Source: a virus
Strand: one strand, 5' to 3'
Virus record (IMG/VR): IMGVR_UViG_3300023082_000019
Coordinates: 1-42,518 of that record
Length of the DNA stretch: 42,518 bases
Shown here: piece by piece, positions 14,891 to 22,141 of the stretch
How positions within the stretch are numbered: the stretch's first letter is position 1
How the letters are laid out: each line of letters starts with the position of its first letter
Position numbers and translations under genes: made by a program
Notes under the pieces: generated by a model
Told to the model about the DNA's origin: nothing
Database searches by the model: none
The model's input: only the letters and a program-made list of their open reading frames with translations

Positions 14891-15789
14891 ACGCCGCCGA
14901 AAAGCCGACCCGGCACGACTTCAACTTTTCCATGGGCGCAGAGAGCAAGCGCAAGCTGGATGACTTGATGTCGCGCTGTGGACACAACCAATTGAACCTG
15001 ACCGTCGCTCGTGCGCTGGCGCTGTTAGCGTGGGTGGAGGATCAAAGCGATTTGGGCCGCGTGGTGGGGAGCATTCGCTACGGCGACGAGCTGGACTTTG
15101 TCGAGCTTGAAGAACGCGCCGAGCTGTTGCGCCCGCGTCCGCGTCCTCACCTGGTGCCGGCCGTTGCGCCGATCGCCGAAGTGGTCGCTCCGATCGAGCC
15201 AGAGCCCGTCCCGGCGCCGGAACCCACCCCGCAACCTGAGCCAGCCCCAGCCCCAGAGCCTGCGCCTGTCGAGCCAGCCCCATTGACGGCAACGACCAAT
15301 CCGAAGCTGATGGCCCGGCCCAGGGTGGCACCCGCCCCGAGCGCGCCGCCTCGTGAGCGTTCGCGCCGCATGATGAAGCATGACGCCTACGAGCAAGACG
15401 ATAACGGCCCAATCAAAACGCTCAAGTACCTGCAAGCCAACTGCAAGGCCCGCGGCTGGCCACAACCGGTTGCATACGGCGCTCACTGCATGCCGGGCAA
15501 CCTGTACAAGCACCACGAGCAGCGCCTGAAAGAAATCATGGACAACCACCCCACGGCTACGCACTTCCGCATCGCGTTGCTTACCGAGGATCTGGCTTTT
15601 TGTTCGTACTCGCCCCAAAAGGGCTGGTGCGAATACGACGAGTCATCGGGTCGGTGGATCAAAGACATGAACCTGCACCACGGTACGTCCTGGATATATC
15701 CAGTGATCCACGCCGCCGAGTACCTACGCCGGTTTGGGAAAGAATCCCCGAACCCTCCGCAATATGACGATTCCTGCCCGAACTTCTAA
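14887..15789 (+). CDS. Two-domain hypothetical protein with Pro/Glu/Ala linker
   Basis: 300 residues from ATG 14887. The N-terminus (about 1-75) includes SMGAESKRKLDDLMSRCG, like a ribbon-helix-helix or coiled regulator. A repetitive linker (about 100-145) repeats EPxPAPEP. The C-terminal domain (about 165-300) is rich in aromatic, His and Cys residues (KARGWPQPVAYGAHCMPGNL; THFRIALLTEDLAFCSYSP). No family is recognised. Translation appears coupled to the leader peptide. Confidence 0.65.
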   Translation: MNAAEKPTRHDFNFSMGAESKRKLDDLMSRCGHNQLNLTVARALALLAWVEDQSDLGRVVGSIRYGDELDFVELEERAELLRPRPRPHLVPAVAPIAEVVAPIEPEPVPAPEPTPQPEPAPAPEPAPVEPAPLTATTNPKLMARPRVAPAPSAPPRERSRRMMKHDAYEQDDNGPIKTLKYLQANCKARGWPQPVAYGAHCMPGNLYKHHEQRLKEIMDNHPTATHFRIALLTEDLAFCSYSPQKGWCEYDESSGRWIKDMNLHHGTSWIYPVIHAAEYLRRFGKESPNPPQYDDSCPNF

Positions 15790-15791
15790 CC

Positions 15792-16097
15792 ATGACCAAC
15801 ACACAGAAAGCACTCACAGCAAAAGAGCAGCAATTCATTGAAGAAATGGAGCGCGTGCGCGGTATCGAATTCGCCCGGATCGGCATGCAGGTCGAAATGG
15901 CCGGCGATATCGGCACGATAACGGGCACCAGAAACGGAAACCTGATGGTGGCCTTCGCAAACCAGACCGCGCGCGGCGCCAAGCCTCGCAACGTCCACCC
16001 AACCTGGCGCATGAAGTACTTCGATGCTGCAGGCGTGGTCATTGCCGAGTTCAACGACAAAGGCTGCGTGTTCCGTCCAGAGAGGGCTACAGCATGA
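15792..16097 (+). CDS. Small SH3/KOW-like hypothetical protein
   Basis: 101 residues, two bases after the previous stop. The stretch GMQVEMAGDIGTITGTRNGN followed by LMVAF resembles a KOW or SH3-type barrel strand pair that often binds RNA or ribosomal partners. The assignment is weak. It overlaps the next gene by four bases (ATGA). Confidence 0.55.
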   Translation: MTNTQKALTAKEQQFIEEMERVRGIEFARIGMQVEMAGDIGTITGTRNGNLMVAFANQTARGAKPRNVHPTWRMKYFDAAGVVIAEFNDKGCVFRPERATA

Positions 16098-16597
16098 AGC
16101 ACGTACAGCGTTACACCGTGCACCCGCACCAGATGGCCAGTCACAGTGAAGGCCAGCCCCTCGGTACCGAAGATATTCCCGTGGTGCGAGCTGGGGACTT
16201 TGATCGGATCGTTGAACGGCTGATGTCCCGCGAAGCAATGCTGGCCGAGTTGCTATTCGCCCGGCCGTTACTGGTGCACGGTCCACTATGGATTGAGCGC
16301 ATCGAAGGTGTGCTGGCGGACAGTGAGCCTGCGCACTGGTCACCCGTTGAGTCGGGCTTGCCCCCTGAGGGTATTCGAGTGATCGCCGCATGCGGTACTC
16401 ACGTCCTGGGCGATTGCTTCATTGGTCAAGACACCAGCGCCAAGCTTGACCCTTTGGTCGACAAACCCTTTTCCAGCCAGCAGCTGCTCAAGTGCTGGCG
16501 TTACTGCGCCAGTCGCGAGCCGGTACCGGCGAATCTGCAGCCCACGGCCTACCGACCGTTGCCAGTCGCCCCAGTGTTCGGAGTGAAAGCCCAATGA
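16094..16597 (+). CDS. Hypothetical protein with DUF551-like segment
   Basis: 167 residues. The middle reads HWSPVESGLPPEGIRVIAAC and later CWRYC, similar to the WxxVxxxLP...V...W layout of DUF551, a common phage accessory domain of unknown role. The first 70 residues are helical and may be an added module. ATGA coupling links it to the gene at 16594. Confidence 0.55.
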   Translation: MKHVQRYTVHPHQMASHSEGQPLGTEDIPVVRAGDFDRIVERLMSREAMLAELLFARPLLVHGPLWIERIEGVLADSEPAHWSPVESGLPPEGIRVIAACGTHVLGDCFIGQDTSAKLDPLVDKPFSSQQLLKCWRYCASREPVPANLQPTAYRPLPVAPVFGVKAQ

Positions 16598-17424
16598 GCG
16601 CCAACACAGAAGAATGGACCGTCGACACCCTGAAAATCCACGTCGAGAAGGAGTTAAGCCGGGTGCTGGGCAAGGCCTGGTCGCCGTACTGCAGTATCAA
16701 TTCGCTCGTGGGTGAGCTGGAAGCCAAGCTTATCGCCACGCCTGTGCCGCCTGTGGGTGGGGAGGTTGAAGTGGTTGTTTATGCGTGCGGCCCTGAAAAT
16801 CAGCGCCAGTACGTGCAGCCAGATAACGCTTTTTACGACTGGTACTCACAGGGTGCGGTGCCACTGGTAGACCGCGCCCACGTCACCCGGCTACAGGCTG
16901 AGGTGGAACACCTGACCGTTAAATCAGCGTCTCTGGAAATGGTCCGTCATTTCTGCAAGATGAACCAGTCGGCAATTGAACAGGCCGGGCACGAAACTAT
17001 CGATGGCTTAGCAGCTGAGCGTGATCAGCTGCAATCCAAGCTGGCCGAGCTGCAAGAGCTGCTGATAGAGGCGCGCAACGTGGTGAGGTCGACGGCTGTC
17101 CTGTTGCCAGATAGTTCGTTCGCCCCGTTTAAAACCAAAGTCGATAAGGTATTGCTGCACTTGCCGTCACCCGCGGTCGATCGGATTGCGGGCTGCGCCG
17201 ATGCCGCTTGGCTGCTATACGACCGCAGGCTGTACGGCCAGCACGGCCTTCTGGTGATGGACGTGGCCACGATATTCAGCAAAGCCACTTCCTACGCTGG
17301 TTACAAAGCGCCCGAGGTGTTCTGCAAGCCTTGCGCAGGCTACGGCACTGTCAGTACGGGCATCACCGAATCCCCCACGACAATCTGCGATCCGTGCAAC
17401 GGCACAGGCAAGGTGCAGCCATGA
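16594..17424 (+). CDS. Coiled-coil protein with DnaJ-like zinc motifs
   Basis: 276 residues from ATG 16594. The N-terminal 80 residues are globular. Residues about 105-165 form a long heptad-like helix (AERDQLQSKLAELQELLIEA). The end carries CKPCAGYG and CDPCNGTG, two CxxCxGxG units as in the DnaJ zinc-binding region. This suggests a metal-binding chaperone-like or adaptor protein. It is common in such phages as a mosaic, but I know of no assigned role. ATGA coupling to the next gene. Confidence 0.6.
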   Translation: MSANTEEWTVDTLKIHVEKELSRVLGKAWSPYCSINSLVGELEAKLIATPVPPVGGEVEVVVYACGPENQRQYVQPDNAFYDWYSQGAVPLVDRAHVTRLQAEVEHLTVKSASLEMVRHFCKMNQSAIEQAGHETIDGLAAERDQLQSKLAELQELLIEARNVVRSTAVLLPDSSFAPFKTKVDKVLLHLPSPAVDRIAGCADAAWLLYDRRLYGQHGLLVMDVATIFSKATSYAGYKAPEVFCKPCAGYGTVSTGITESPTTICDPCNGTGKVQP

Positions 17425-17771
17425 TTAATCCTGATGCTACATCGATCGACGATCTGTTCCTGAGCGGCGACGGGATCTGCGCTCTATGCGGTAACGCTCA
17501 CGTCATCGTGACCAATGACCCGGTAGACCGCGATCCGGACACTGAGCCTTGCCCTTTGTGCATTCAGGAAGGCCGCCTATCAGGTGCCGGCGAGCATCTG
17601 TACAACGATCACACCCTTGAGCAGCTCAAGGAGCTGTCCAAGGTGATCGAATTCGCTGACCAAATCCAAATCAGTGGGCGGTCCGACAAGGTCACCGCAC
17701 TGCTGACCTGTGCCACCGCTGTGCCTGACCTGCTGGCGCGCATTGAATACCTGGAGCGTAAAAATGGATGA
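17421..17771 (+). CDS. Zinc-binding hypothetical protein, paralogue pair member A
   Basis: 116 residues. Two CxxC pairs (CALCGN and CPLCIQ) in the N-terminal half suggest a zinc site. The C-terminus TALLTCATAVPDLLARIEYL closely matches GALMLIAAAVPDLVKRIEEF in the next gene, so the two share a duplicated C-terminal module. The start overlaps the previous stop and the end overlaps the next gene by eight bases. Confidence 0.6.
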   Translation: MINPDATSIDDLFLSGDGICALCGNAHVIVTNDPVDRDPDTEPCPLCIQEGRLSGAGEHLYNDHTLEQLKELSKVIEFADQIQISGRSDKVTALLTCATAVPDLLARIEYLERKNG

Positions 17772-18291
17772 AATGACCCCCGACGGGCCTGGCGATGGCG
17801 ATAGCAAGTTGGTGCAGCTGATCGAGCTGGCGATTGAAGCGCTGCTGATGACCCCGCGGGCCAAGGTGCCCGGCGATCCATCAATGAGCATGCGTCAGTT
17901 GTCGATCGAGCTGCGTAAAAAGCTGTTGCCGGAAGTTGTCGAGCTGGAAGCGCTGCAAACCGCTGTGATCAGTATCAACGAGGTGCTGGCGGATCAGGAA
18001 TGGCCCCTCACACCGGGTGCAGGCCTTGGCGATCAGCTGGAGACGTGCATTCATGCCCTGCAGGGCAAGCTTGAGTTTGTACGCCAGACCTTCGACCCGC
18101 TGGGGCCTGTTCGCACCTACGGGCAAGAGCCGTTGCACCACATCAAGGATCTGGCGCTTGAGGTGCAGGACGTGACTGGCATTATCTGCGGTGGCCACCC
18201 ACGCAAAGTGGGGGCGCTGATGCTGATCGCGGCCGCGGTGCCTGACCTGGTTAAGCGGATTGAGGAATTCGAGCAAGCGCGGATGCAGTAG
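17764..18291 (+). CDS. Hypothetical protein, paralogue pair member B
   Basis: 175 residues, mostly helical, without the zinc half of its neighbour. It shares the AVPDL-RIE C-terminal module with the gene at 17421. It ends exactly where promoter module 4 begins. The function is unknown. Confidence 0.6.
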   Translation: MDEMTPDGPGDGDSKLVQLIELAIEALLMTPRAKVPGDPSMSMRQLSIELRKKLLPEVVELEALQTAVISINEVLADQEWPLTPGAGLGDQLETCIHALQGKLEFVRQTFDPLGPVRTYGQEPLHHIKDLALEVQDVTGIICGGHPRKVGALMLIAAAVPDLVKRIEEFEQARMQ

Positions 18292-18341
18292 CGCGAACGC
18301 ACGAAAGCACGTTGGCGCGTACGCGCGTTCGCGCCTATACT
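18291..18341 (+). promoter_or_regulatory. GCGCG operator-promoter module 4
   Basis: GCGCGAACGCACG (18291-18303) is followed by GCGCGTACGCGC (18315-18326, perfect palindrome) and GCGTTCGCGCC. TTGGCG (18312-18317), 18 bp and TATACT (18336-18341) make the clearest promoter of the four. The leader that follows contains an inverted repeat GAAGGCC/GGCCTTC (18343-18370) and a CAGCCA that matches only part of the small RNA seed. Confidence 0.7.
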
Positions 18342-18394
18342 GAGAAGGCCAGCCACCCCGGCCAGGCCTTCCAGTAACTCAGCAGGACGCACAC

Positions 18395-18670
18395 ATGAGC
18401 GATTCTTTCACCCAAGAGCAGTGCCGGCGCCTCGTAAACGGGATGTACCTGGTGAAAAGCCACGGCGGCTATCGCCATGCGGCCAAGCAAGCCTTCAAAG
18501 ATCACCAGGGATTCAACCCCAGCAACATGGCCGACCAGCCCGTCAATTTCCCCGCCGTCTGCCACTTCTCCTATGACAAGCAGTTCAACCAGTACCGCGC
18601 GCGTATCCATGATCTGGACACCTACCGCACCCAGCTCATTCGCCTGAAAGCCGACCTTGATCGTGTATAA
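18395..18670 (+). CDS. Hypothetical protein, first gene of the module 4 operon
   Basis: 91 residues with AGCAGGA upstream. Basic and aromatic (NGMYLVKSHGGYRHAAKQAF; FSYDKQFNQYRARIHDLD). It lies where a toxin would stand relative to the HigA-like gene, but it shows no RelE/HigB-like features by eye. No family is recognised. Confidence 0.6.
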   Translation: MSDSFTQEQCRRLVNGMYLVKSHGGYRHAAKQAFKDHQGFNPSNMADQPVNFPAVCHFSYDKQFNQYRARIHDLDTYRTQLIRLKADLDRV

Positions 18671-18700
18671 GCGGACAATCTGTCGGGTGCGGATGACCGC

Positions 18701-18719
18701 CTTTACACCATGTGTAAAG
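18701..18719. promoter_or_regulatory. Palindromic operator upstream of the HigA-like gene
   Basis: CTTTACAC, CAT, GTGTAAAG is a perfect inverted repeat that ends 29 bp before ATG 18749. HigA-type antitoxins usually repress their own promoters through such dyads, so this is a likely autoregulatory site. Confidence 0.6.
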
Positions 18720-18748
18720 ATGGCTGTTCACCATCTGGAGCATTGGCA

Positions 18749-19114
18749 ATGAACGAGGTTGATTACGTGCGAGCCACGGTGCTGCTGGACGAATTGACCG
18801 ACGGGCATGCTCTGAGCCGCGCAGAAGAACGAACCCTTGTCGCGCTTGAGGTCGATATTCTGGCCTATGAGCGGGACAGCCCACAGTTTGAGGCATTCAA
18901 CGCTTCGTTTCCGACCGCAACTCCGGTGCAGCTGCTAAAGGATGTAATGGAGACGCTGCAGCTCACAGGTTCGGATCTACCGGAAATTGGCGACGAGGCG
19001 GCCGTGGCTGAGGTTCTCGGCGGAAAACGCCCTATCAGCGACCATATGGCGGCTGCCCTGGCGGCACGCTTTCACACCAAACCGAGCGCTTTCGCACAAA
19101 CAGGTATCTGTTGA
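18749..19114 (+). CDS. HigA-like antitoxin / XRE regulator
   Basis: 121 residues from ATG 18749 (TGGAG upstream). Residues about 59-112 (TPVQLLKDVMETLQLTGSDL, PEIGD, VAEVLGGKRPI, AALAARFHTKPSAF) match the COG5499/HigA-type helix-turn-helix antitoxins. The N-terminal part (ALSRAEERTLVALEVDILAY) is the usual toxin-facing extension. No RelE/HigB toxin is seen next to it. It may be an orphan antitoxin that neutralises a host toxin, or simply a repressor. TGATG coupling to the next gene. Confidence 0.75.
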   Translation: MNEVDYVRATVLLDELTDGHALSRAEERTLVALEVDILAYERDSPQFEAFNASFPTATPVQLLKDVMETLQLTGSDLPEIGDEAAVAEVLGGKRPISDHMAAALAARFHTKPSAFAQTGIC

Positions 19115-19350
19115 TGGACAACGAGGTGAAGGAACGCGAACTAGGGCTGTGGCACGCGCTCTGTGAAGACGATCACCAGGCGGGGCACATGCCCGAGTTT
19201 CAGCACGGCGCGCTGCGCAAGCATGCCGAAGTGCTCGAGCGCCTGGGCATCATCGACGACGGTGAGCTACGCGAATTGAACGAACTGGCAGACGCCCGCT
19301 ATTCAGCCGCGGCCGAAACCATGTTCGATCGCGCGCCGATCGGCGAATAG
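19114..19350 (+). CDS. Small hypothetical protein
   Basis: 78 residues, ATG 19114 overlapping the antitoxin stop (TGATG). Acidic and helical with several His (ALCEDDHQAGHMPEFQHGAL). No domain recognised. It belongs to the antitoxin operon. Confidence 0.6.
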   Translation: MDNEVKERELGLWHALCEDDHQAGHMPEFQHGALRKHAEVLERLGIIDDGELRELNELADARYSAAAETMFDRAPIGE

Positions 19351-19353
19351 GGC

Positions 19354-19623
19354 ATGAAGTACGCGCAGGCCCTGAAAGACTACCGGACGTTGCGTGAATT
19401 AGTCGGGGGCGAGCCGGAAGATGCTGGCGAAATGCTTGAGCAGATCGCTGAGCGAATGCTGTCGAAACCGACAGAAAAGCAGGCGCTGTCTGAGCTGGGA
19501 TTGTTGATCGATATGTATTTCGACCGTGGGAGCGCGGAGGGTGCAGATATGCGAGACATGCCCGAAGCGCGCGAGATTTTCATCCGGCATGGCCTGATAA
19601 ACGAGGATGGCGAGGATGAATGA
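19354..19623 (+). CDS. Small acidic hypothetical protein
   Basis: 89 residues, three bases after the previous stop. Helical and acidic, ending in NEDGEDE. Not recognised. No strong ribosome site, so probably coupled to the upstream gene. Confidence 0.55.
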   Translation: MKYAQALKDYRTLRELVGGEPEDAGEMLEQIAERMLSKPTEKQALSELGLLIDMYFDRGSAEGADMRDMPEAREIFIRHGLINEDGEDE

Positions 19624-19644
19624 ATTAAACCGGAAGGCCTTGCC

Positions 19645-19884
19645 ATGGCCACAGTATTGATCGGCGGGGTGGAGTACGTGCCGCGCGCCCAGGTGCCAGA
19701 ATTGACAGACGAACGCTTAAAAGCCGCCCTGGGTGAGCTGGTATCAATCCAGTACTTCCGGGAAAGCCACAAGGCCGTTGCTCAAGCATGGAACGTGCTT
19801 AACGCGCTGGCGCCGGAATTGGCCGAGCTGTCGAGCCGTGACCCGCTAGCCGCTTACGAGCGAATTCGCGGGACAGACGAATAG
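19645..19884 (+). CDS. Small hypothetical protein
   Basis: 79 residues with GGAAGGCC upstream. Starts MATVLIGGVEYVPRAQVP, then a helical body. The first 20 residues resemble short phage proteins that begin with a beta hairpin and an MATV-G-VEYV pattern. The function is unknown. It ends immediately before the UmuD'-like gene. Confidence 0.6.
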   Translation: MATVLIGGVEYVPRAQVPELTDERLKAALGELVSIQYFRESHKAVAQAWNVLNALAPELAELSSRDPLAAYERIRGTDE

Positions 19885-20235
19885 ATGTCCTTTGAATTCC
19901 CTACGGGCGAGGCGATATCACTTGATGACCTGGTCAACCTACGTGGCCCAGGCACATACCTGGTGCGCGTAGAGGGTGACAGCATGCAGGGGGCCGGGAT
20001 CTTCTCGGGTGACTTGCTGGTGGTGGACAAGGCTGGCGAGGCGGTGCGGGGCAAGATCGTCATAGGCGTGATCAATGGCGAACCCATGGTCAAGCGTCTA
20101 GATTTCTCGGGCGATAACCCGGTGCTGCGATCGGAGAACCCGCGCTTCCCGCCACGCTACGTGCTCGAGGGCGAAGATTTCAGCGTGTGGGGCGTGGTGA
20201 CGCACAGCATTCGCGCCCACGAGCGCGGGGAGTGA
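19885..20235 (+). CDS. S24 peptidase-fold protein resembling UmuD'
   Basis: 116 residues. VRVEGDSMQGAGIFSGDLLV contains the nucleophile Ser33, and GEPMVKRL the general base Lys70, the dyad of LexA/UmuD proteins. The protein begins at FPTGEAISLDD, equivalent to where UmuD starts after self-cleavage (UmuD'). It therefore lacks both a DNA-binding domain and the cleavable arm. UmuD' works with UmuC in translesion synthesis and also affects RecA-driven events. No umuC is in the window. It is convergent with the LexA-boxed gene that follows. Confidence 0.75.
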   Translation: MSFEFPTGEAISLDDLVNLRGPGTYLVRVEGDSMQGAGIFSGDLLVVDKAGEAVRGKIVIGVINGEPMVKRLDFSGDNPVLRSENPRFPPRYVLEGEDFSVWGVVTHSIRAHERGE

Positions 20236-20487
20236 TCAGAAGATCAGGCGTTGGCGCTCAGTGGTCATTATCTGCAGCAGCATGTGCAGGGATATGAGAT
20301 TGCCGCCGACTTCGTCACGCCAGGCTTGGTGGGTGCTTTTGTACAGGGTGTCCATTTCCGCGATCACCCGCCGATATCGCTCGACCTCGAGCACGATGCG
20401 GCGGATGTCCGGATCGCGGTACCGGGCGTAGACGGCCCGGAGTTCATCCTGGGAGACGGGGCGAAAGGGCGGCAACTTGCTGGCCAT
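20236..20487 (-). CDS. Leftward hypothetical protein under a LexA box
   Basis: 83 residues from ATG 20487; a start at 20529 would run through the LexA box and is rejected. The sequence (LPPFRPVSQDELRAVYARYR, then VLEVERYRRVIAEMD) is a regular helical protein, and a similar kind of small protein occurs in pseudomonads as far as I recall. Role unknown; SOS induction is inferred from its operator. It is the only leftward gene in a 33-kb rightward region. Confidence 0.65.
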   Translation of the reverse strand: MASKLPPFRPVSQDELRAVYARYRDPDIRRIVLEVERYRRVIAEMDTLYKSTHQAWRDEVGGNLISLHMLLQIMTTERQRLIF

Positions 20488-20500
20488 TTGGTAATACCTG

Positions 20501-20520
20501 TACTGTTCATATATACAGCA
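20501..20520. promoter_or_regulatory. LexA (SOS) box
   Basis: TACTGTTCATATATACAGCA contains CTGT, eight bases and ACAG, the LexA consensus, with the AT-rich centre. It lies 14 bp upstream of the leftward gene and about 70 bp upstream of the rightward gene at 20591. Host LexA should repress one or both until DNA damage. Confidence 0.85.
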
Positions 20521-20590
20521 GTCTGGCATATGGCCGGTGTCGCCACCACCAATAGCCGTACGACCCGACAGCCAGCACGAGGGTTCTACA

Positions 20591-20809
20591 ATGATTCAGG
20601 TTCCAACGCGTGGCCAGGCTGAGGCGTACGCCGCTGTCAGCGCTGAACTGATCGAGGAAGGCTACGAGGATCTGCTTAACGGGGAGCCAGAAGGCGTACG
20701 GGAAGCGCTGGCCCAGATGATCCTTGAGGCGGAACAGATGATGAATCGCGCGCTGTCGCTCAAAGAGCAGCTGAATGATGCGGACGATGATGCCGCTGTA
20801 GATGACTAA
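20591..20809 (+). CDS. Small acidic hypothetical protein
   Basis: 72 residues, ATG 20591 with GAGGG eight bases upstream. Helical, ending in a run of Asp (DADDDAAVDD). It is the first rightward gene after the LexA box and may be SOS-controlled. No domain is recognised. Confidence 0.6.
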   Translation: MIQVPTRGQAEAYAAVSAELIEEGYEDLLNGEPEGVREALAQMILEAEQMMNRALSLKEQLNDADDDAAVDD

Positions 20810-20820
20810 GGGGCCCGGCC

Positions 20821-21078
20821 ATGGCGCTAATTGATACTGATCAGCTGCAACCCCAGCTCCATGCCGTGGCCGTCGCCCGGCGAGACTTCAAAGCGGCGCA
20901 AAGAGCCTTGGAGGCGCACAAGCCGGGCAAACTGGAAGAAACACTGCAGCGCATTGACATCGCGCTCCTGGTTTACAACGAAGCGCTACTCGCCCTGGGC
21001 GATCGGGTGTCCATGATGGTTGACCTTGAGCCCCCACCGCCGACCCTGACCATTGTCCCCATGGAGCCTGACCTATGA
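20821..21078 (+). CDS. Small hypothetical protein
   Basis: 85 residues. Helical, with ARRDFKAAQRALEAHKPGKL and a Pro-rich end. Overlaps the zinc-ribbon gene by four bases (ATGA). Not recognised. Confidence 0.6.
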   Translation: MALIDTDQLQPQLHAVAVARRDFKAAQRALEAHKPGKLEETLQRIDIALLVYNEALLALGDRVSMMVDLEPPPPTLTIVPMEPDL

Positions 21079-21296
21079 CCCTGATCCATCAATGCGATTC
21101 CTGCGGCTATGAAGGCCGCGTAATCGAACTGCCCGACGGCTACCTGTGCGAAAGCTGTTTTGAGCCCTACCGACAGGCGCAACAGGCCGAGCAGATTTGC
21201 CCTGAGTGCGGCCATGAGGGTGTCACCGATACGGGTATCTGCTACGCCTGCGAGGTGGCTCAGACAGCAACCACTGATGGAAGCCTGCCAGCATGA
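21075..21296 (+). CDS. Double zinc-ribbon small protein
   Basis: 73 residues with four Cys pairs: CDSCGY, CESC, CPECGH, CYAC. This is two stacked zinc ribbons with acidic linkers. Such small proteins may bind RNA polymerase, RNA or partners. Coupled to both neighbours by four-base overlaps. Confidence 0.65.
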   Translation: MTLIHQCDSCGYEGRVIELPDGYLCESCFEPYRQAQQAEQICPECGHEGVTDTGICYACEVAQTATTDGSLPA

Positions 21297-21529
21297 TCCA
21301 TTTGGTGATGGCCGTTGTTGATTATGAAGGCAGTGATCCAGTACGTGGATTCACCCAGCTGGTGGACGCTGAGGCGTTTCGGCTCAAGGTGGAGCAACAC
21401 CACGTTAAGCAGGCAGCAGCGCACGAGGAAGTGGGCGGCTGGGATCGGTGGTATCAGGCGCATCCGGCCCCGGCCTTCACGTCTGCCCATAGGTGGGAGA
21501 TTCAAAGCATCCCCCTAGACAGCGAATAA
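21293..21529 (+). CDS. Small hypothetical protein
   Basis: 78 residues, coupled by ATGA. Two beta strands (IHLVMAVVDYEG) then a helix (AEAFRLKVEQHHVKQAAAHE) and a Trp/Pro-rich end. Not recognised. Confidence 0.55.
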   Translation: MIHLVMAVVDYEGSDPVRGFTQLVDAEAFRLKVEQHHVKQAAAHEEVGGWDRWYQAHPAPAFTSAHRWEIQSIPLDSE

Positions 21530-21570
21530 TTATCTGAGCGAATCGCATAACAAACAAAAGGGAGTCCTCC

Positions 21571-21816
21571 ATGGCTGAGCCATACACCGCGCAAATCACC
21601 ATCGACATCAAGGCCACGAGCCACGAGCACGCCAATGAGCTGTGGCTGGCGGCTGTACAGCTGATCGAAACCACCACGGCCAGTGGGAGCAGCTATATCC
21701 CAGGGAAAGGGGAGGTCAGTTTCAAGATTGTCGAGACGGGCAACCCCAACGCCGGCGCGCTGCAGGTGGAATTGACCGAGCTGATGAATAAGGCGCTGCG
21801 TGGCGAGTTGAAATAA
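21571..21816 (+). CDS. Small hypothetical protein
   Basis: 81 residues with AAAGGGAG upstream. The pattern YTAQITIDIKATSHEHANEL, then KGEVSFKIVET, suggests a small beta-alpha fold. Not recognised. It has its own ribosome site after a 41-bp gap, so it can be translated independently. Confidence 0.55.
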   Translation: MAEPYTAQITIDIKATSHEHANELWLAAVQLIETTTASGSSYIPGKGEVSFKIVETGNPNAGALQVELTELMNKALRGELK

Positions 21817-21909
21817 GGGCTGAATAAACGATGGCGCCGCGCTCGATCGGCAAAATACCGCCCCGTGTTCTACAGGCAACCGGGCAATACCCACACAAGG
21901 AAACAAGTA

Positions 21910-22122
21910 ATGGCTGGTAATTCAGGCGTAGAGCATTTAATCAAAATCGCGAAGATGGCGAGCAAAAGTGGCGATGTGCACGTCGCTGCCATAGCTGCGC
22001 TGGGGGAAGCTGGCGGGCCTGCAGCACGCTCGTTTCTGATCGATGTCATTGACGACGCAGATGGTGGTAGCACCCTGCAAATCCGCGCTATCGCCGCGCT
22101 CGGTCGCGCAAGCCGCGATTAA
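21910..22122 (+). CDS. Small HEAT-repeat-like protein
   Basis: 70 residues from ATG 21910 with AAGGAA upstream. Two similar units, VHVAAIAALGEAGGPAARSF and LQIRAIAALGRAS, each look like a HEAT helix pair, a protein-interaction scaffold. The second unit is truncated by the stop. Role unknown. Confidence 0.6.
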   Translation: MAGNSGVEHLIKIAKMASKSGDVHVAAIAALGEAGGPAARSFLIDVIDDADGGSTLQIRAIAALGRASRD

Positions 22123-22141
22123 GTCACTGAAAGGAGCCCTG

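Noticed and set aside
15181-15290. Pro/Glu repeat as a separate mobile repeat
   Set aside because: It is an in-frame protein linker within one gene and not found elsewhere.
18344-18356. CCAGCCA in the module 4 leader as a small RNA target
   Set aside because: Only a six-base core matches, too short to claim, though its position is suggestive.
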